From Jacaranda mimosifolia (lineage: Eukaryota > Streptophyta > Magnoliopsida > Lamiales > Bignoniaceae), in assembly GCA_018894105.1 (NCBI GenBank), contig CM032121.1, positions 18,209,230 through 18,273,229 of the forward strand: DNA of 64,000 nucleotides, given 5' to 3'. The translations under genes and the position numbers were made by a program. The first letter of the stretch is position 1. Each line of letters begins with the position of its first letter. The notes under the pieces are model-generated. The model worked only from the letters and a program-made list of their open reading frames with translations. It did not search any database and had not been told where the DNA came from. Below are positions 22,330 through 33,841 of this stretch, in pieces.

Positions 22330-24758
22330 TCATTGCTTGAAGGTACAGGGACGACCACAGGCGGGCCTATACTTCCTACTCGAGCACAACAGTAGGGGAC
22401 GGTATGATCGCAAGAGGTGGTTGAGATGGGCTCGCTTTATTGACAAGGAATGTGCTCTCCAAAAGGGAGAGAAAATCAGCCAGCTTGACCTTATGGCCCT
22501 AGATGCCGAAGGCGAAGTCGTTGTTCCTTCGCCAACTCATCGAGATTTCTTTGGTACCCGACGTTAGGGCTAACAATAGGCGCAATAGAGGCCCCCTCAT
22601 CAGGCACAGCAGCAGCCCTCTCCTCGGGCCACCTTCGGTAGGATCAGGATACTCCTTAAGCTGTTTGTCGAGTATAGGGTGATCCACTTCTTATCTTCGG
22701 GTCTGAATTGATAACCTAGATATTTGAGCTGCTTGACCGTGCGCTCGAAGGCCTTTTTCGCATTGTTGAGGGGAAAAATGACGCTGGCTTCTTGAAACAT
22801 CATACACAACATGAACTGCTACACGGCCTCTTGCCGCATCAGGGGTAGTTTCCTAAAGAACTCTTCCTGAGCATACTGCATGGCCGCGTTGTACCCCTAA
22901 GTTTGACCAGACCCATACGCATACTGCACATCTAGCCTAGCCTTTGTCACCAGCTCATCCATTTTTCTTTTTTCCAACACCGCAAGCATAAGCTGTGAAT
23001 CCTTCAGCTTGAGCTGCTCATTCTTCTCCTTGGGTTGTTCTTCCAACTACTCGATCCTCGTTTGCGAAGACTCGAGCTGGGCCTTCAGCATGTTAGCATC
23101 CCCCTGGCCCTTCTGGAGGCAATCGCGGTCCCTCAATGCCAATTCTGACCTTCTATAAAGATGGTAGCTAGGTGGCTAACCTGCAAAACGGACCCGATCA
23201 GAACGAAAACATGCAAAGATGAAATCTAATGCACTCAATGAGCGATTCAAGCTCGACTAAAAACTTACCATATTGGAGTAATATGCAAATGCTCTCAACG
23301 CCCCATCTTGGCTGAGCTCTATAAACTTTTTCTGGTTCGAACCAAAGAGCCTAGCCATCATCACCTTAGTCGGCGCCGTCCCGATCGACCCTACTTTGAG
23401 CATTGACTACCAATTGTGAACAACCATGGAGCTCTCAGTACTATATCGAGGAGAAGGCAACTTAGGCAGCATGAACAGTTGGTCGTCCTCCAGTGGCCCA
23501 AAGAGATCACATCCAGTTGTTTGTTTGGGGACCCTAGCTTTACTTTTGCCTTGTCGGCAATAGATTTCTTTTGTGCTGGCCCGCCTTGCTCAATTGTAGG
23601 CCTTTTCTACCGAGTAGAGGGGCTGGTACTCACTCCAGCAGTAGGTCGAACTGGAGGTATCGCCGCTCGAGCTGGTTAAGCTGCTGCAGCAGACTGCTCG
23701 ACTTAGGGCGATGTGGTAGCATGCACATCACGATGAGCAACAGCATTCTCTCGAAGCTCCTAGTTCCTTTGTGCGCGAGCAATCATTTGAGCTTGGGTTG
23801 CATTCATGATTTCTTCTCGATCTGCACGACATTAGCAGTGAGGATGAGGAACATCGACCAAAAAGATGAGCATAACAAAGTAGAAATAACAAGCATAACC
23901 CAACTACCTAGTCGAGCATCATTAAGAAGATCTAGCTGGGCAGGCGATAAACCTGTTAACACCAAATCTCTCTCCTCGAATCCCTAACAAACGTGTTAGG
24001 CTAACTTGGGGTTTCGTTCCTGGGCATATCGATGTGATCCCGTATCTAACCCTGAGAAATATTAAACTCGACCACACTCGAAGATTGATTGAAGAAGTAC
24101 CAAGACTTCCAATTTTACCCAAAAGAAAAAGAGGAAGCAACCAAAATTTTTTGACGAGGGCAGGCTGTGAGATAATAAAAACTCAACTCCTCTGTGCTCC
24201 CCAATTTACGAGACATGGGGAGATGAAACAAATTGCTGAAGTTGGCAAAATAAGGGGGTTGACCATGCACATGCATGAGAACGACAAAATTGTATATAGT
24301 AAAAAATAATTGGATAACAACTGAGTGATATTGACTTGAAGACCTCGGAGGAGATCGACTATAGGTTGGGCAATTGGAAACCTAAGCCCGTATCGAAGAG
24401 GGTCCTCAAAAATAATAATGCAACTGGTAGGAAGTTGGTACATCCTATCGTCAGGACTCGGAATAATCAACTCGAAGTCCGAGGGGACATGAAACAATTG
24501 CCTAATGAGGACAAGGTCCTCCTTAGCTATTTTAGATAATATCTCGCTATGAGGGTTGGGGGTAAACAACCGACCGCGAGTGACGGGTGGCTGGCTAGGA
24601 CCAGCCTAGTCTACTGTAGCGACTCGATCGTCACCAGAACTACTCAAGGTCGAGTCACTGCTAGAGGAACTGCCAGACCCATTAGTTGAGCCCTCGTTCG
24701 ACCTTATTTCCTCACTATCGCTCTCCCTAGGACTACTATCGCAGAACACACTCAACAT
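22330..24758 (-). pseudogene. Antisense ORF of Tat element B
   Basis: Starts at ATG 24758 with a Ser/Asp-rich N-terminus. The best-preserved part is 24183-24569: VPSDFELIIPSPDDRM, IIFEDPLRYGLRFPI and VDLLRGLQVNITQLLSN. This is the conserved head of the 'putative gypsy-type transposon' proteins. After a frameshift come FYYLTA and a W..WYFFNQ segment, then a basic linker and a coiled-coil C-terminus (about 22600-23170). Element A has the same order. The role is unknown; this copy is broken by stops and frameshifts. Confidence 0.65.
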
Positions 24759-25108
24759 ATTGAGTTCGGATAGAAAGTTATAGAATAGTAGACTTACTAG
24801 GTTGCATGGAGCAAAAATGACTCACTGAACTCAAGAAAGTAGTGAAAGTTTGGAATCGACCTATTGGAATGCAGTAAAAGTAAAAATGAGAATTTTCACC
24901 GCTCCTATTTATAGGCCCTGGTGCGCTGCAACCGAAACAGCTGTAATAATTAAACAACCACCGCTTGGCACTCCACCTGACATAGCATAACCACTGCATT
25001 AAATGCACTAAAACCCATTCAATTTCTTCAAACTCTTGTCGAGCAGGTCCAGTTTCTAGCTTTTGCTACTCCCACTTCTTTCTCGTCGATACTCTCGATC
25101 AGGACTTG

Positions 25109-25124
25109 GGAGTGGGGGGACTCA
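25109..25124 (+). other. Polypurine tract of Tat element B
   Basis: gggagtggggggactca-type sequence immediately before the 3' LTR start TGATATGGG, nearly identical to that of element A. Confidence 0.75.
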
Positions 25125-25921
25125 TGATATGGGATAGCCCAACAGGCTCAGCCCAACAATACTCAACTGGGTCAGCACTGCGATGTCTAGAGGCCTAATA
25201 GCCCAACAGGCTCAGCCCAACCTATCGATCGGAACTTGACCTCTAGGACTTGGCTCACCGCAGTAGGCACCGGTATTCGCCTTCTCGACTAGATCATGGT
25301 CGACCGTAACTAGGATACGCAGTCCCTCGCCCAAACATGACGAGATTACATCGGGTCATCTAGAGCCTGAGGAGATATCCTGCCGAAGTACGCGCGTCGA
25401 CTAGGGAGGTCGATCCAAGGCAGCAGCCCTTCAGCTGCATTGAATGCTCCACCAGGTGGCGTGCCCTGCATTAACGGCGTATGCCACTATAGTACTACCT
25501 TTTTTCAGCTGCGCCAAGGTGATACGCGCTACCAGTGTACCACCATGCCCTAGATCGTGCCACCTGGAATTGTGCACAATTTGGATAAGACCTAAAGGCT
25601 CTTAGGTGAAGACAACAACCCTTCATGCTTGACAAGGGCATCTTAGGCTTACCAATCACCTTTAGGAAGCTATAAATACCCCATCTAATGCCTTCAGCAA
25701 GGTATGCCATATTTTACCTTAAGCCCTCACTTCGCTGCTCGGTTATCTAGTCGATTCTATACTGACTTGAGCATCATAGAGCCATCCTCGGCTAAGCTGA
25801 CGTTTGCTAGTGATTACAGGACTCGACCCCAATACATTAGAAGCTCAATCCTCCACCACCTTCTAGTCGATCATAGTGGATTACAGCCCAGTACACTAAC
25901 ACCCAATTTTTATCCTCATCA
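25125..25921 (+). mobile_element. 3' LTR of Tat element B
   Basis: 797 bp, ending tcctcatca; TATA box at 25673-25680. Pairs with 15067-15856. Confidence 0.85.
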
Positions 25922-26924
25922 TATATATAAATTTTATTTTTTTATTTTTATTTTTTAAATTTTGATTCTTTGGAAGGTTAACAACTTTTTTTGTTATTCA
26001 CTTTTTTTTTCCTGCTATTTGCGAAATATAATATGAAAATCCAATTATATTCATACAAAAAAATTGAGAATGAACACAATAATTTATTTTTCCATATTTT
26101 ATTTTACATTCTAATTTCATCCTCATATCCTATCACTAATTTCTATTTAAAATTAATTTTGAGCTTATAATTACTTTATCAATTTACTATGATTTTAGCT
26201 TTGCATTACTAATATCAAATTTTTTCTTCACTTAATAATTTGATAACTAAGCTATGACTCAATTAAAAGATTTTTATAAACTTATATACTAATATTGATC
26301 TTAACTTTGTAATTATTTTATATATTTAGTTTAATTTTTTAAATCTTTTTATCTTTACTATTATAGTTTTGTCTTGACTTAATTGATTTTTTTTTATCAA
26401 AAACTAAAATTAAATAAGATTTTTCTAATCCTTGGCAACTAATATACAATTCTTTATATTTTAAGTTTTAATTTAATATATACTCATCCTCTTTTAAGTC
26501 TAAAATAATCTTCAAGTATTATAATTTTAAATTTTTTCAAACAACTTTCAAGCCATCAATCTTGTGTTCTATATCATTCTCATATATTTTTATTTTTTTA
26601 ATACAACTATCTATTAGCTTTGATCACATAATATTTTTTTTTTATTCATAGATTTTTATTTTTTGATGTTTTATATTTTTTTTTACTTCTCACTAAATAA
26701 TTTTGAAATTTATTTTTTATGACATAATGTTTATGAGATGTCTTTATATTTTTCAAACTTTTAAATACTAAATTTTAAAACTTTAAATTTAATTTTACTA
26801 AGTACTTGATATTTTTGCGATATTTTTATTTTTATATTATTATTTTAGTTATATTTATAATAAATAATTATATTAATATATAATAATTTTAAAGAATCCG
26901 TGCGTAGCACAGGGATAATGTTAG

Positions 26925-27314
26925 TTATGTAAAAATTGAAGAATCACCCCTCACAAAGTTTTGAAAACAATTCAACTCGATATCGAAGGCTTCTTCAAAT
27001 TGATTCTCCATTAAAAATCAATTTTGTATAAAATCATTTTCAATTGGTGTTGATTAGTCAAAAATCGAGTTAAATTGATAAAATTAGTTCTTGAAAGAAC
27101 CGGTCTCTTTTTATTTTTTTTAAAAAGAAGCAAATTTTTAATAGAAGTTCGGACAACCCACTTGCGAGTTGAGACCAGACCACTCCACATTTCATGTGAT
27201 TGATTAACTAATAAGCACTTCATTAATTTTGGTGTTTATCATTTTTAGTATTTGTATGAATGATTTGATGGCTCTGGCTTATTTTGGTATTTACTATTTG
27301 AACTCGATGATTGA
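26925..27314. other. Spacer right of the Helitron-like element
   Basis: AT-rich, no gene or element end recognised. Confidence 0.5.
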
Positions 27315-28140
27315 TTTTTCTATAAATTATTGTTCTTTATTTTGTGAAATGGTAAAAGTTTAAAAGATTTAATGCGTTTTAGGTGGAATTTTAAAGTTTA
27401 GAATGTCATATAATAGAGGAACGGATTTTGCTAATATTTTTGAAGTAGATAGCTAATATTGTTAAGGCACTGACGCTGCACGAAAAATGGAGGAGGGTTC
27501 TTTTTGATAGACAACGATTTTTGTTGGTTCTTTTCCTCTAAAATGCACGTAGAGAGATCTTTTCTTGTCAAAGGTTCTCCAAATTTGCGATCTTTTACAA
27601 ATGATTTTTTATGCCCAAGTTCTTTTGGACTCAATATTTATAGGTATTAGTTTTGATAGGCTTAGGCCTGTTAGGATTTTTTTTGGCTTTTTTTATAGGC
27701 TTGACTTATCTTTTGGACTCTCCAACTTTTTTCTATAAATTATTCTTCTTTATTTTGTGAAATGGTAAAAGTTTAAAAGATTTAATGCTTTTTAGGTGGA
27801 ATTTTAAAGTTTAGAATGTTGTATAATAATGGACTTTGTTAATATTTTAGAAGTGGATAACTAATATTGTTAAGGCACTAATGCTGCACGAAAATGGAGG
27901 AGGGTTCTTTTTGGTAGACAACGATTCTTGTTGGTTCTTTTCCTCTAAAATGCACGTAGAGATATCTTTTCTTCTCGAAAGTTCTCCAAATTTGTGGTCT
28001 TTTACAAATGATTTCTTGGCCCAAGTTCTTTTGGGACTCAATATTTATAGATGTTGGTCTTAATGGACTTAGGCCTGTTAGAGTTTTTTTTGCCCCTTTT
28101 TTATGGGTTTGACTTATCTTTTAGGCTCTTCAACCTTTTT
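27315..28140. repeat. 413-bp tandem duplication
   Basis: Two head-to-tail copies, about 27315-27728 and 27729-28140, offset by 413 bp (tataaattat at 27321 and 27734). They are highly similar along their whole length, with small indels. Each contains an imperfect short minus-strand open frame (27431-27634 and 27847-28041) with matching peptides, which I do not consider a gene. No TSD or TIR is obvious. Confidence 0.85.
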
Positions 28141-28311
28141 TATGTGATTATTAATTATAAGTTATTCAATTAATTTACCGAAGTGCTGATATAGTCATAA
28201 AGTTTAGCAGTATCAGGTACAATAGATAGAATTTTAAGTTTTGAAATGACTATATTTTTTTATAATTTTTATACTATTGATAATAGTCAATATATTATTA
28301 TTATTATTATT

Positions 28312-28342
<31 letters not shown>

Positions 28343-29024
28343 ATTGATTGAACTAGTGATTAAATCAATCGAGCCAATCGAATTTTAATCAATAAGGCTG
28401 CATGTTCTGCCTCCGATCTGCTTTTGAAAATATTGCTCTTACATCAAAGCCGAAGTTGAAATACCTCCTAAAACTAACTGAATCTTGGAATGTGGATATG
28501 CCCTGGATAACAAAACTGCTAAACTTGAATATGTAGTCTTTTCATTCAAATTTGTGATGGTTTATTAGCTCATCCCGGCCGCATCTCTCGACTTCTCTCT
28601 ATATATTCTTCAGTTAATTTTTATTCGTGCTATCCTAGTATTATTGAGCTAACTTTATATGTTACGGAGATTTATATAATTGAAAAATATAAATTTAAAT
28701 TTTACAGTAAGTGATGATCAATAGTTATTAACGTCACACCTTTATTTCAAGCGACATTTTCATATCCAAGGTTTATTATTCATATGAGTTCGGTGATAAG
28801 TTTTTAAAATGCTTTAATTTATCAACTCCCATATAGTGAATATTTCTTTAAAAAATAAAGAAATATATATATATATATATATATATAGTGAATATTTCTT
28901 TCATCCGCCACATTCTAAGTTGGCGGATGTAAATAACATTCATAAGTAACAACTTAATTATATTTTATTTGTATTTTAAAATTTATTAATGGGTAAGATT
29001 CTTTTTCTTCTAACTTGTGATATC

Positions 29025-29060
<36 letters not shown>

Positions 29061-29564
29061 TGCCTTAAACTTTTGTTAAATGTGTAAAAATACATCTTAT
29101 TTTTGTTTTTCAGCTGAAGATTCCAGATGTGTTGCATTTTGCCACTGATATTTTAAAAATGTGTATATGTTTAGTCATCTAAAATATTTCAAACTATTGT
29201 ATCATTACTAATTAGTACGTATTTTATTGTTAAATTCTTATTCTCAAAAAATGACATGAAATAGTTTATTGAAAACATTGTCATATGCTATCCAATTCTC
29301 AATATGTTTATATTTTAGATAGTTCAAGTTATGGTGTGTGTGTGTCTGTGTGTGAGGTAATTAAGAGTTATCTGAAAATTATTTTTTCAAATAATAATTA
29401 TGGTATACATAAAAAAATTGTGTTTGTTGTTTTGGAAAAAGGTTGCGTCATTTAGGGTTGAAATCAAATAAATATAAAAACGATCATACTAGTTATGGAT
29501 GTTGACGGCAAAAAGAATGTTGATTTAGCATCAATTTCATCGTTCTCATCTATTTTTGGAATTA
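28141..29564. other. AT-rich spacer with microsatellites
   Basis: Holds (AT)n at 28863-28887 and 29031-29058 and a short (TG)n near 29335. A 44-codon open frame near 28403-28537 looks protein-like but is unrecognised. No confirmed gene. Confidence 0.5.
28294..28342. repeat. (ATT)n-(TTG)n compound microsatellite
   Basis: (ATT)n at 28294-28313 passes directly into (TTG)n at 28313-28342. Confidence 0.95.
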
Positions 29565-29569
29565 TATTA

Positions 29570-30184
29570 TGTTGATTTTGTCTTGAAATTTAGGCTGAAT
29601 TGACAAGAACTGGAAGAAAAACGGAGCAAAACGGAGCAAAGTGGTCGAAATGAGGTCGAGAACACACCTCGGCGCGTGTTAGCAGGATGCCGCGCGCCGG
29701 GGAGCGAGGTAAAGTGCGCCAAGGCGTGGACATGGGCGAAAAAGGCATGAAAACACCCATTGTGCGCCCTGACCCAAAAAATTTACGCCCCAGCACAAAG
29801 TTTCTGCCACAATTGATGTTGGGCACAAGTTTTGTGCGCCCCTGTGCACGGCGCAGGTCCACAGGCCTTGGGCTCATTTTTGGGTATAAATTTAGTGTTT
29901 TTTCTTTTGGGAAAGTATCACGAACATATAACACAAGGGTTTTTTTACTACTTTTGAGTAATTCTCTCAAGACAGAGTTTAGAATTAGGGTGTTAGTTAT
30001 TTTCGTGAGATTTGTGGGATTCAAGTTTGTACTTGCACTTTGATTTGAGATTAATAAAATTCCTTTTCTTTGTTGGGTGGATTAGGCACATCGTTGAACC
30101 ACGTTAAATCTTGTTGTCACTTTACATCGAATTACTTTATTGTTATTTCATTGTTTCCGCAATAGATCATCCTGGGTTTCAACA
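29570..30184 (+). mobile_element. 5' LTR of copia C
   Basis: 615 bp with TATA box tataaa at 29885-29890. A GC-rich block at about 29660-29870 keeps many CpG sites that are TG/CA in the right LTR. Confidence 0.85.
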
Positions 30185-30186
30185 GA

Positions 30187-30199
30187 TGGGTATTGGAGC
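30187..30199 (+). other. Primer binding site of copia C
   Basis: tgggtattggagc lies 2 bp after the LTR. It is a decayed form of the TGGTATCAGAGC complement of initiator-Met tRNA used by most plant copia elements. Confidence 0.65.
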
Positions 30200-30211
30200 A
30201 AGTTAGATCAG

Positions 30212-32967
30212 ATGTCCGGAATGAAGTACGAGGTAGAGAAATTCGATGGGAAGAACGACCTTGGGCTGTGGAAGAGAAAGGTTCACGCCTTTCTATGTTA
30301 ACAAGGCTTACAGAGAGCATTAAAGAGCAAAGATTCCTTGTCGGAAACGCTGACAGATAAGGAGAATGATGAGTTCATGGCAAAGGCTTACGGTATTCTG
30401 GTGTTATCATTGGCAGATAACGTACTGAGAGAGGTCGCTACGAAAAGTACACCAGTGGATTTATGGAAGAAGCTGGAGAGTCTATATACGACGAAGTCCC
30501 TAACAAATTGGCTATATTTGAAACAACGATTATACATATTGAGAATGAAAGAAAGTACATTTATCACTCAGCATATTGATTTTTTGAATAAGGTGATTCT
30601 GGATCTCGCTAGTATAAATGTCAAAATTGATGATGAGGATCAAGCTTTAATTCTCTTGTGTTCTCTGCCAAAATCTTTTGAGCACTTGGTTACTACTTTG
30701 CTGTATGGGAGAGATAAAATTTCAATGGAGGATGTGAAGGCCTTATTGAATTCCAACGAGTTGAGAAAACATGTCCTGGGCAGCAACGATGGTGAAAGTG
30801 GGGAAGGATTGGTGGCAAAAGGGAGATTGAGAGAAAGGGGAAGGAGTAGAGGTCAATCGTAGTCTCAAACCAAGCTTAGAAATGGTGACAAGTGTTTTAG
30901 GTGCGGTGGAAAGGGGCATTGGAAACGGAATTGTCTGAAATTAGGAAAGGCGATGGATGCAGGCGAAACTTCTTATCAGAAATGGGATGATGTCCAAGAA
31001 TTATTGAGGATGAGTCTGATGGTGGGCTTGTTCTCAACGTTGCTGAAACTTTGCTAAGCTCTAAATGGATTTCGGATAGTGGTTGTTCCTACCACATATG
31101 CCCAAGAGAAGATTAGTTTTCCACATTTCATAAATACGATGGTGGTAAAGTGATTATGGGAAACGATGCTTCTTGTATGGTTGTAGGAATTGGCTCAGTT
31201 TGTATTAGAATGCATGATGGCATAGTAAAGACCTTAATAGATGTGCGTCGTGTTCCAAATTTGAAGAAAAATCTAATATCGCTGGGTACTTTGGATAAGA
31301 ATGGTTGTGAGTACAGAGCTCGAGATAGAGTTCTACGGGTTTCCAAAGGCGCATTGCTTATCATAAAGGGAGACAAGCGGAACGACCTTTACATATTATA
31401 GGGAAACACAGTTTTTGGTACTGCAGCGATTTCTTTATCAATCAATGATACTATGAGACTGTGGCATATGCGGAAGGGGATGTTAGAGTTGAGCAAACGA
31501 GGTTTGCTTTACAGTGAGAAGACTGGAGAGTTGGATTTCTACAAGCAGTGTGTGCTGGGCAAGCAACACAGGGTGAAATTTGGCACTACAGTTCACAAGA
31601 CTAAAGGAACATTGGATTACATCAGTCAGATCTTTGGGGGCCCTTCTCAGGTTCCTTCAAAGGGAGGTACAAGGTATATGCTGACATTTATAGATGATTT
31701 TTCACAGAGAGTATGGGTGTACATGCTGAAGCATGAGGATGAAGTGTTTTTCAACTTCAAGCAATAGAAGATCTTAATTGAGAAGTAGATAGAAAAGGAG
31801 ATCAAGCACCTGAGGACTGATAACGAATTGGAGTTCTGCGATAAGGAATTTCAGGAATTCTACAATAAGGAAGGAATTGTGAGGCATCGCACAGTTGCAC
31901 GTACACCACAGCAGAATGGAGTTGCAGAACAGATGAACATAAATATCTTGGAAAGAGCTAGATGCATGCTTTTTAACGCCGGATTGTCCAAGGATTTTTG
32001 GGCAGAAGTGATTAACATTGCGTGTTATTTGGTGAATAGGTCACCATCAACTGCTTTGGATTGCAAGACACCAATAGAAGTTTGGTCTAAGTCTCCTGCT
32101 AATTACTCAAATCTGAGAGTTTTTGGGTGTCCTGGTTATACTTATGTCTGGGATGGGAAGCTTGAGCTAAGGGCTAGGAAGTGCATATTTCTAGGCTATG
32201 CAGATGAAGTCAAAGATTATCGTTTGTGGTGTAATGATGACAAAGGCTCCGAGATGATTATCAGTGAGGACGTGACAGTCAATGAGCCTGCAATGATGAA
32301 GAACGTAGAGCAACAGGAAAGCGATCAACAGGGCGTTAAGGAGAAGATGGAGATTCATATTGATCCTCCACAAGTTTCAAAGGGGAAATAAAAGATGGTA
32401 GATGAAGCTAGTGAGAGCACATTATCACCTAATCATCTGCAGGAAAATGAACCACTACAAAATTATCGCTTGGATCGCGATAGGGAGAGGAGGCAGATCA
32501 AACCACCACAGCGATATGCTTACTTAGATCTGGTAGCTTATGCTTTGAGTTTAGCTGAGGAGTTTGTAGGAAATGATTAAGTTTCATACAAAGAGGCAAT
32601 TTCCAGGCTAGATTCTGATAAATGGGTTGCAACTATGAGTGAAGAGATGGAGTCTCTACTTAAGAATAGCACATGGGAGCTAGTTGATGTACCCAAAGGG
32701 AGATTGTAGGTTGCAAATGGATCTACAAGAAGAAGGAAGGGATTCCTAGTATTGAAGATGCTAGATATAAGGCACAATTGGTTGCTAAGGGTTTTACTTA
32801 TAGAGATGGAGTTGACTTTCATGAAGTATTCTCTCCAGTTATAAAACATACTTCCATTCGTATTTTACTTTCCATGGTTGCTCTGTTTGATATGGAGTTG
32901 GAGCAAATGGATGTGAAAACAACATTTCTGCATGGTGAGTTGGAGGAACAAATCTATATGAGTGAAC
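30212..32967 (+). pseudogene. Copia C gag-pol, 5' part (gag to RT)
   Basis: Gag starts at ATG 30212 and has an early TAA at about 30299. The UBN2-type gag core runs to 30862. The zinc knuckle CFRCGGKGHWKRNC is at 30893-30934. The protease motif DSGCSYHICP is near 31075-31105. Integrase runs from about 31440 to 32280, with the first Asp region as DYIS, DNELEF for the second Asp, and PQQNGVAEQ with the Glu. RT begins near 32700 (QMDVKTTFLHGELEEQIYM) and stops at the copia D insertion. In-frame stops are at about 31399, 31765 and 32388, among others. The 3' part continues at 41918. Confidence 0.85.
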
Positions 32968-33825
32968 TGAAGGTATGTGTGGCACTAGGATCCAAATATT
33001 TCAAAAATAAAACTGAATAAACTAGCCCACACAACACCCCCAAGATCAAGACATGCATGGAATTTAGATTTAGAAGGGAAAAATACCTGGGTGATCATAG
33101 AAAACCGAAGAGCAAGAGAAAACTCTTGAAAATCGTCAAACTGTCTCTTCACAAACCCTTGAAGGGCGAGTACATCTCCGAAGAGCAGGAGATGTACTTG
33201 CCCTTCACAAAGACGAGGAGTCGGATTCCATCTTGGATCTCACAAACCTCCATGCCAAGTAGCTCATACCCAATCTCAACCCAGAAGACCCGCTAAGTGG
33301 TCAAGGAAGAGTCAAAGCATGAGGACCGGACACAAGGTTACCATGGATCCTCAGGTCAAAGGACTAATAATATGCACTAGTGTAAGCGGTAGAACTTGCC
33401 ACTACTGACTTGCCACTTGGGCTATCTAGTGGATTCTCCAGGCGGGTCTTCAGTGCCTTGTTCTCTAACAAGCACCCACTAGCATGTACCCGTATCTCAT
33501 ACAGTTGCTCATGGAACGGAAGAATATCCAACTATTGGATTATGCATCGTTAGTGCAAGTCTATCCGGATCTTAGATGCCATTTTCTCTTATGATCCTAT
33601 GACTTGGAAGGTTTAAGATCACGACCGTGTGAAACTTATTCCATGGTCACCAAACCAAGTCCCATAGTCTTGTGTGATCTAAGGGCTTCATCCAAATACC
33701 AGTGAAGTAAATGAAGAGCATATGATGAAGATGGCCATATGCTAAATATCATTTAATCAAGATTGTCTTACAAGGAAATAGTTTACGAGGCCAATCTAAT
33801 TGGTTTGCTGGGCACTATTCCAACA
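32968..33825 (-). mobile_element. 3' LTR of copia D, internally deleted
   Basis: 858 bp against 2214 bp in the partner. It aligns with the right LTR at both ends (about 32968-33160 and 33205-33825). The promoter-bearing middle is replaced by a short inverted repeat at 33161-33206. Confidence 0.9.
33161..33206. repeat. Snap-back inverted repeat at LTR deletion
   Basis: 19-bp arms (33161-33179 and 33188-33206) with one mismatch around an 8-bp loop. It sits exactly where about 1.36 kb of LTR is missing compared with 39704-41917. The right arm corresponds to the retained LTR sequence at about 41279-41297. Confidence 0.85.
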
Positions 33826-33841
33826 ATCACCCACTTGCCCT
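33826..33841 (-). other. Polypurine tract of copia D
   Basis: On the element strand agggcaagtgggtgat directly precedes the LTR start TGTTGGAATAG. It overlaps the last codons of pol. Confidence 0.7.

Larger units (their letters stand above)
15067..25921 (+). mobile_element. Tat-type Ty3/gypsy element B, complete (10.9 kb)
   Basis: Two LTRs (15067-15856 and 25125-25921) share ends TGATATGGGATAG...TCATCA/TTATCA. They bracket gag, protease, RT, RNase H, a second archaeal-type RNase H, integrase, a tandem-repeat block, an antisense ORF and a polypurine tract. The dual RNase H and antisense ORF place it in the Tat lineage. Flanks carry TATAT on both sides (15062-15066 and 25922-25926), a plausible but low-complexity TSD. 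The LTRs differ by indels (a stretch near the start is present only in the right LTR) and many C/T changes. Pol is full of stops, so the insertion is old and inactive. It sits inside the Helitron-like element. Confidence 0.9.
14142..26924 (+). mobile_element. Helitron-like element split by Tat element B
   Basis: The left end is TCTATACCACTATATATAAAG at an A|T junction, close to plant Helitron 5' ends (TCTATACTACTATATAAAG-type). The right end has a hairpin, ccgtgc-gta-gcacagg (26898-26913), followed 10 bp later by TTAG before T, a slightly decayed CTRR terminus. With the 10.9-kb gypsy removed, about 1.9 kb of T-rich non-coding DNA remains on the two sides (14142-15066 and 25927-26924), similar in composition. 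There is no Rep/helicase, so it is non-autonomous. The assignment rests on terminal motifs only. Confidence 0.5.
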
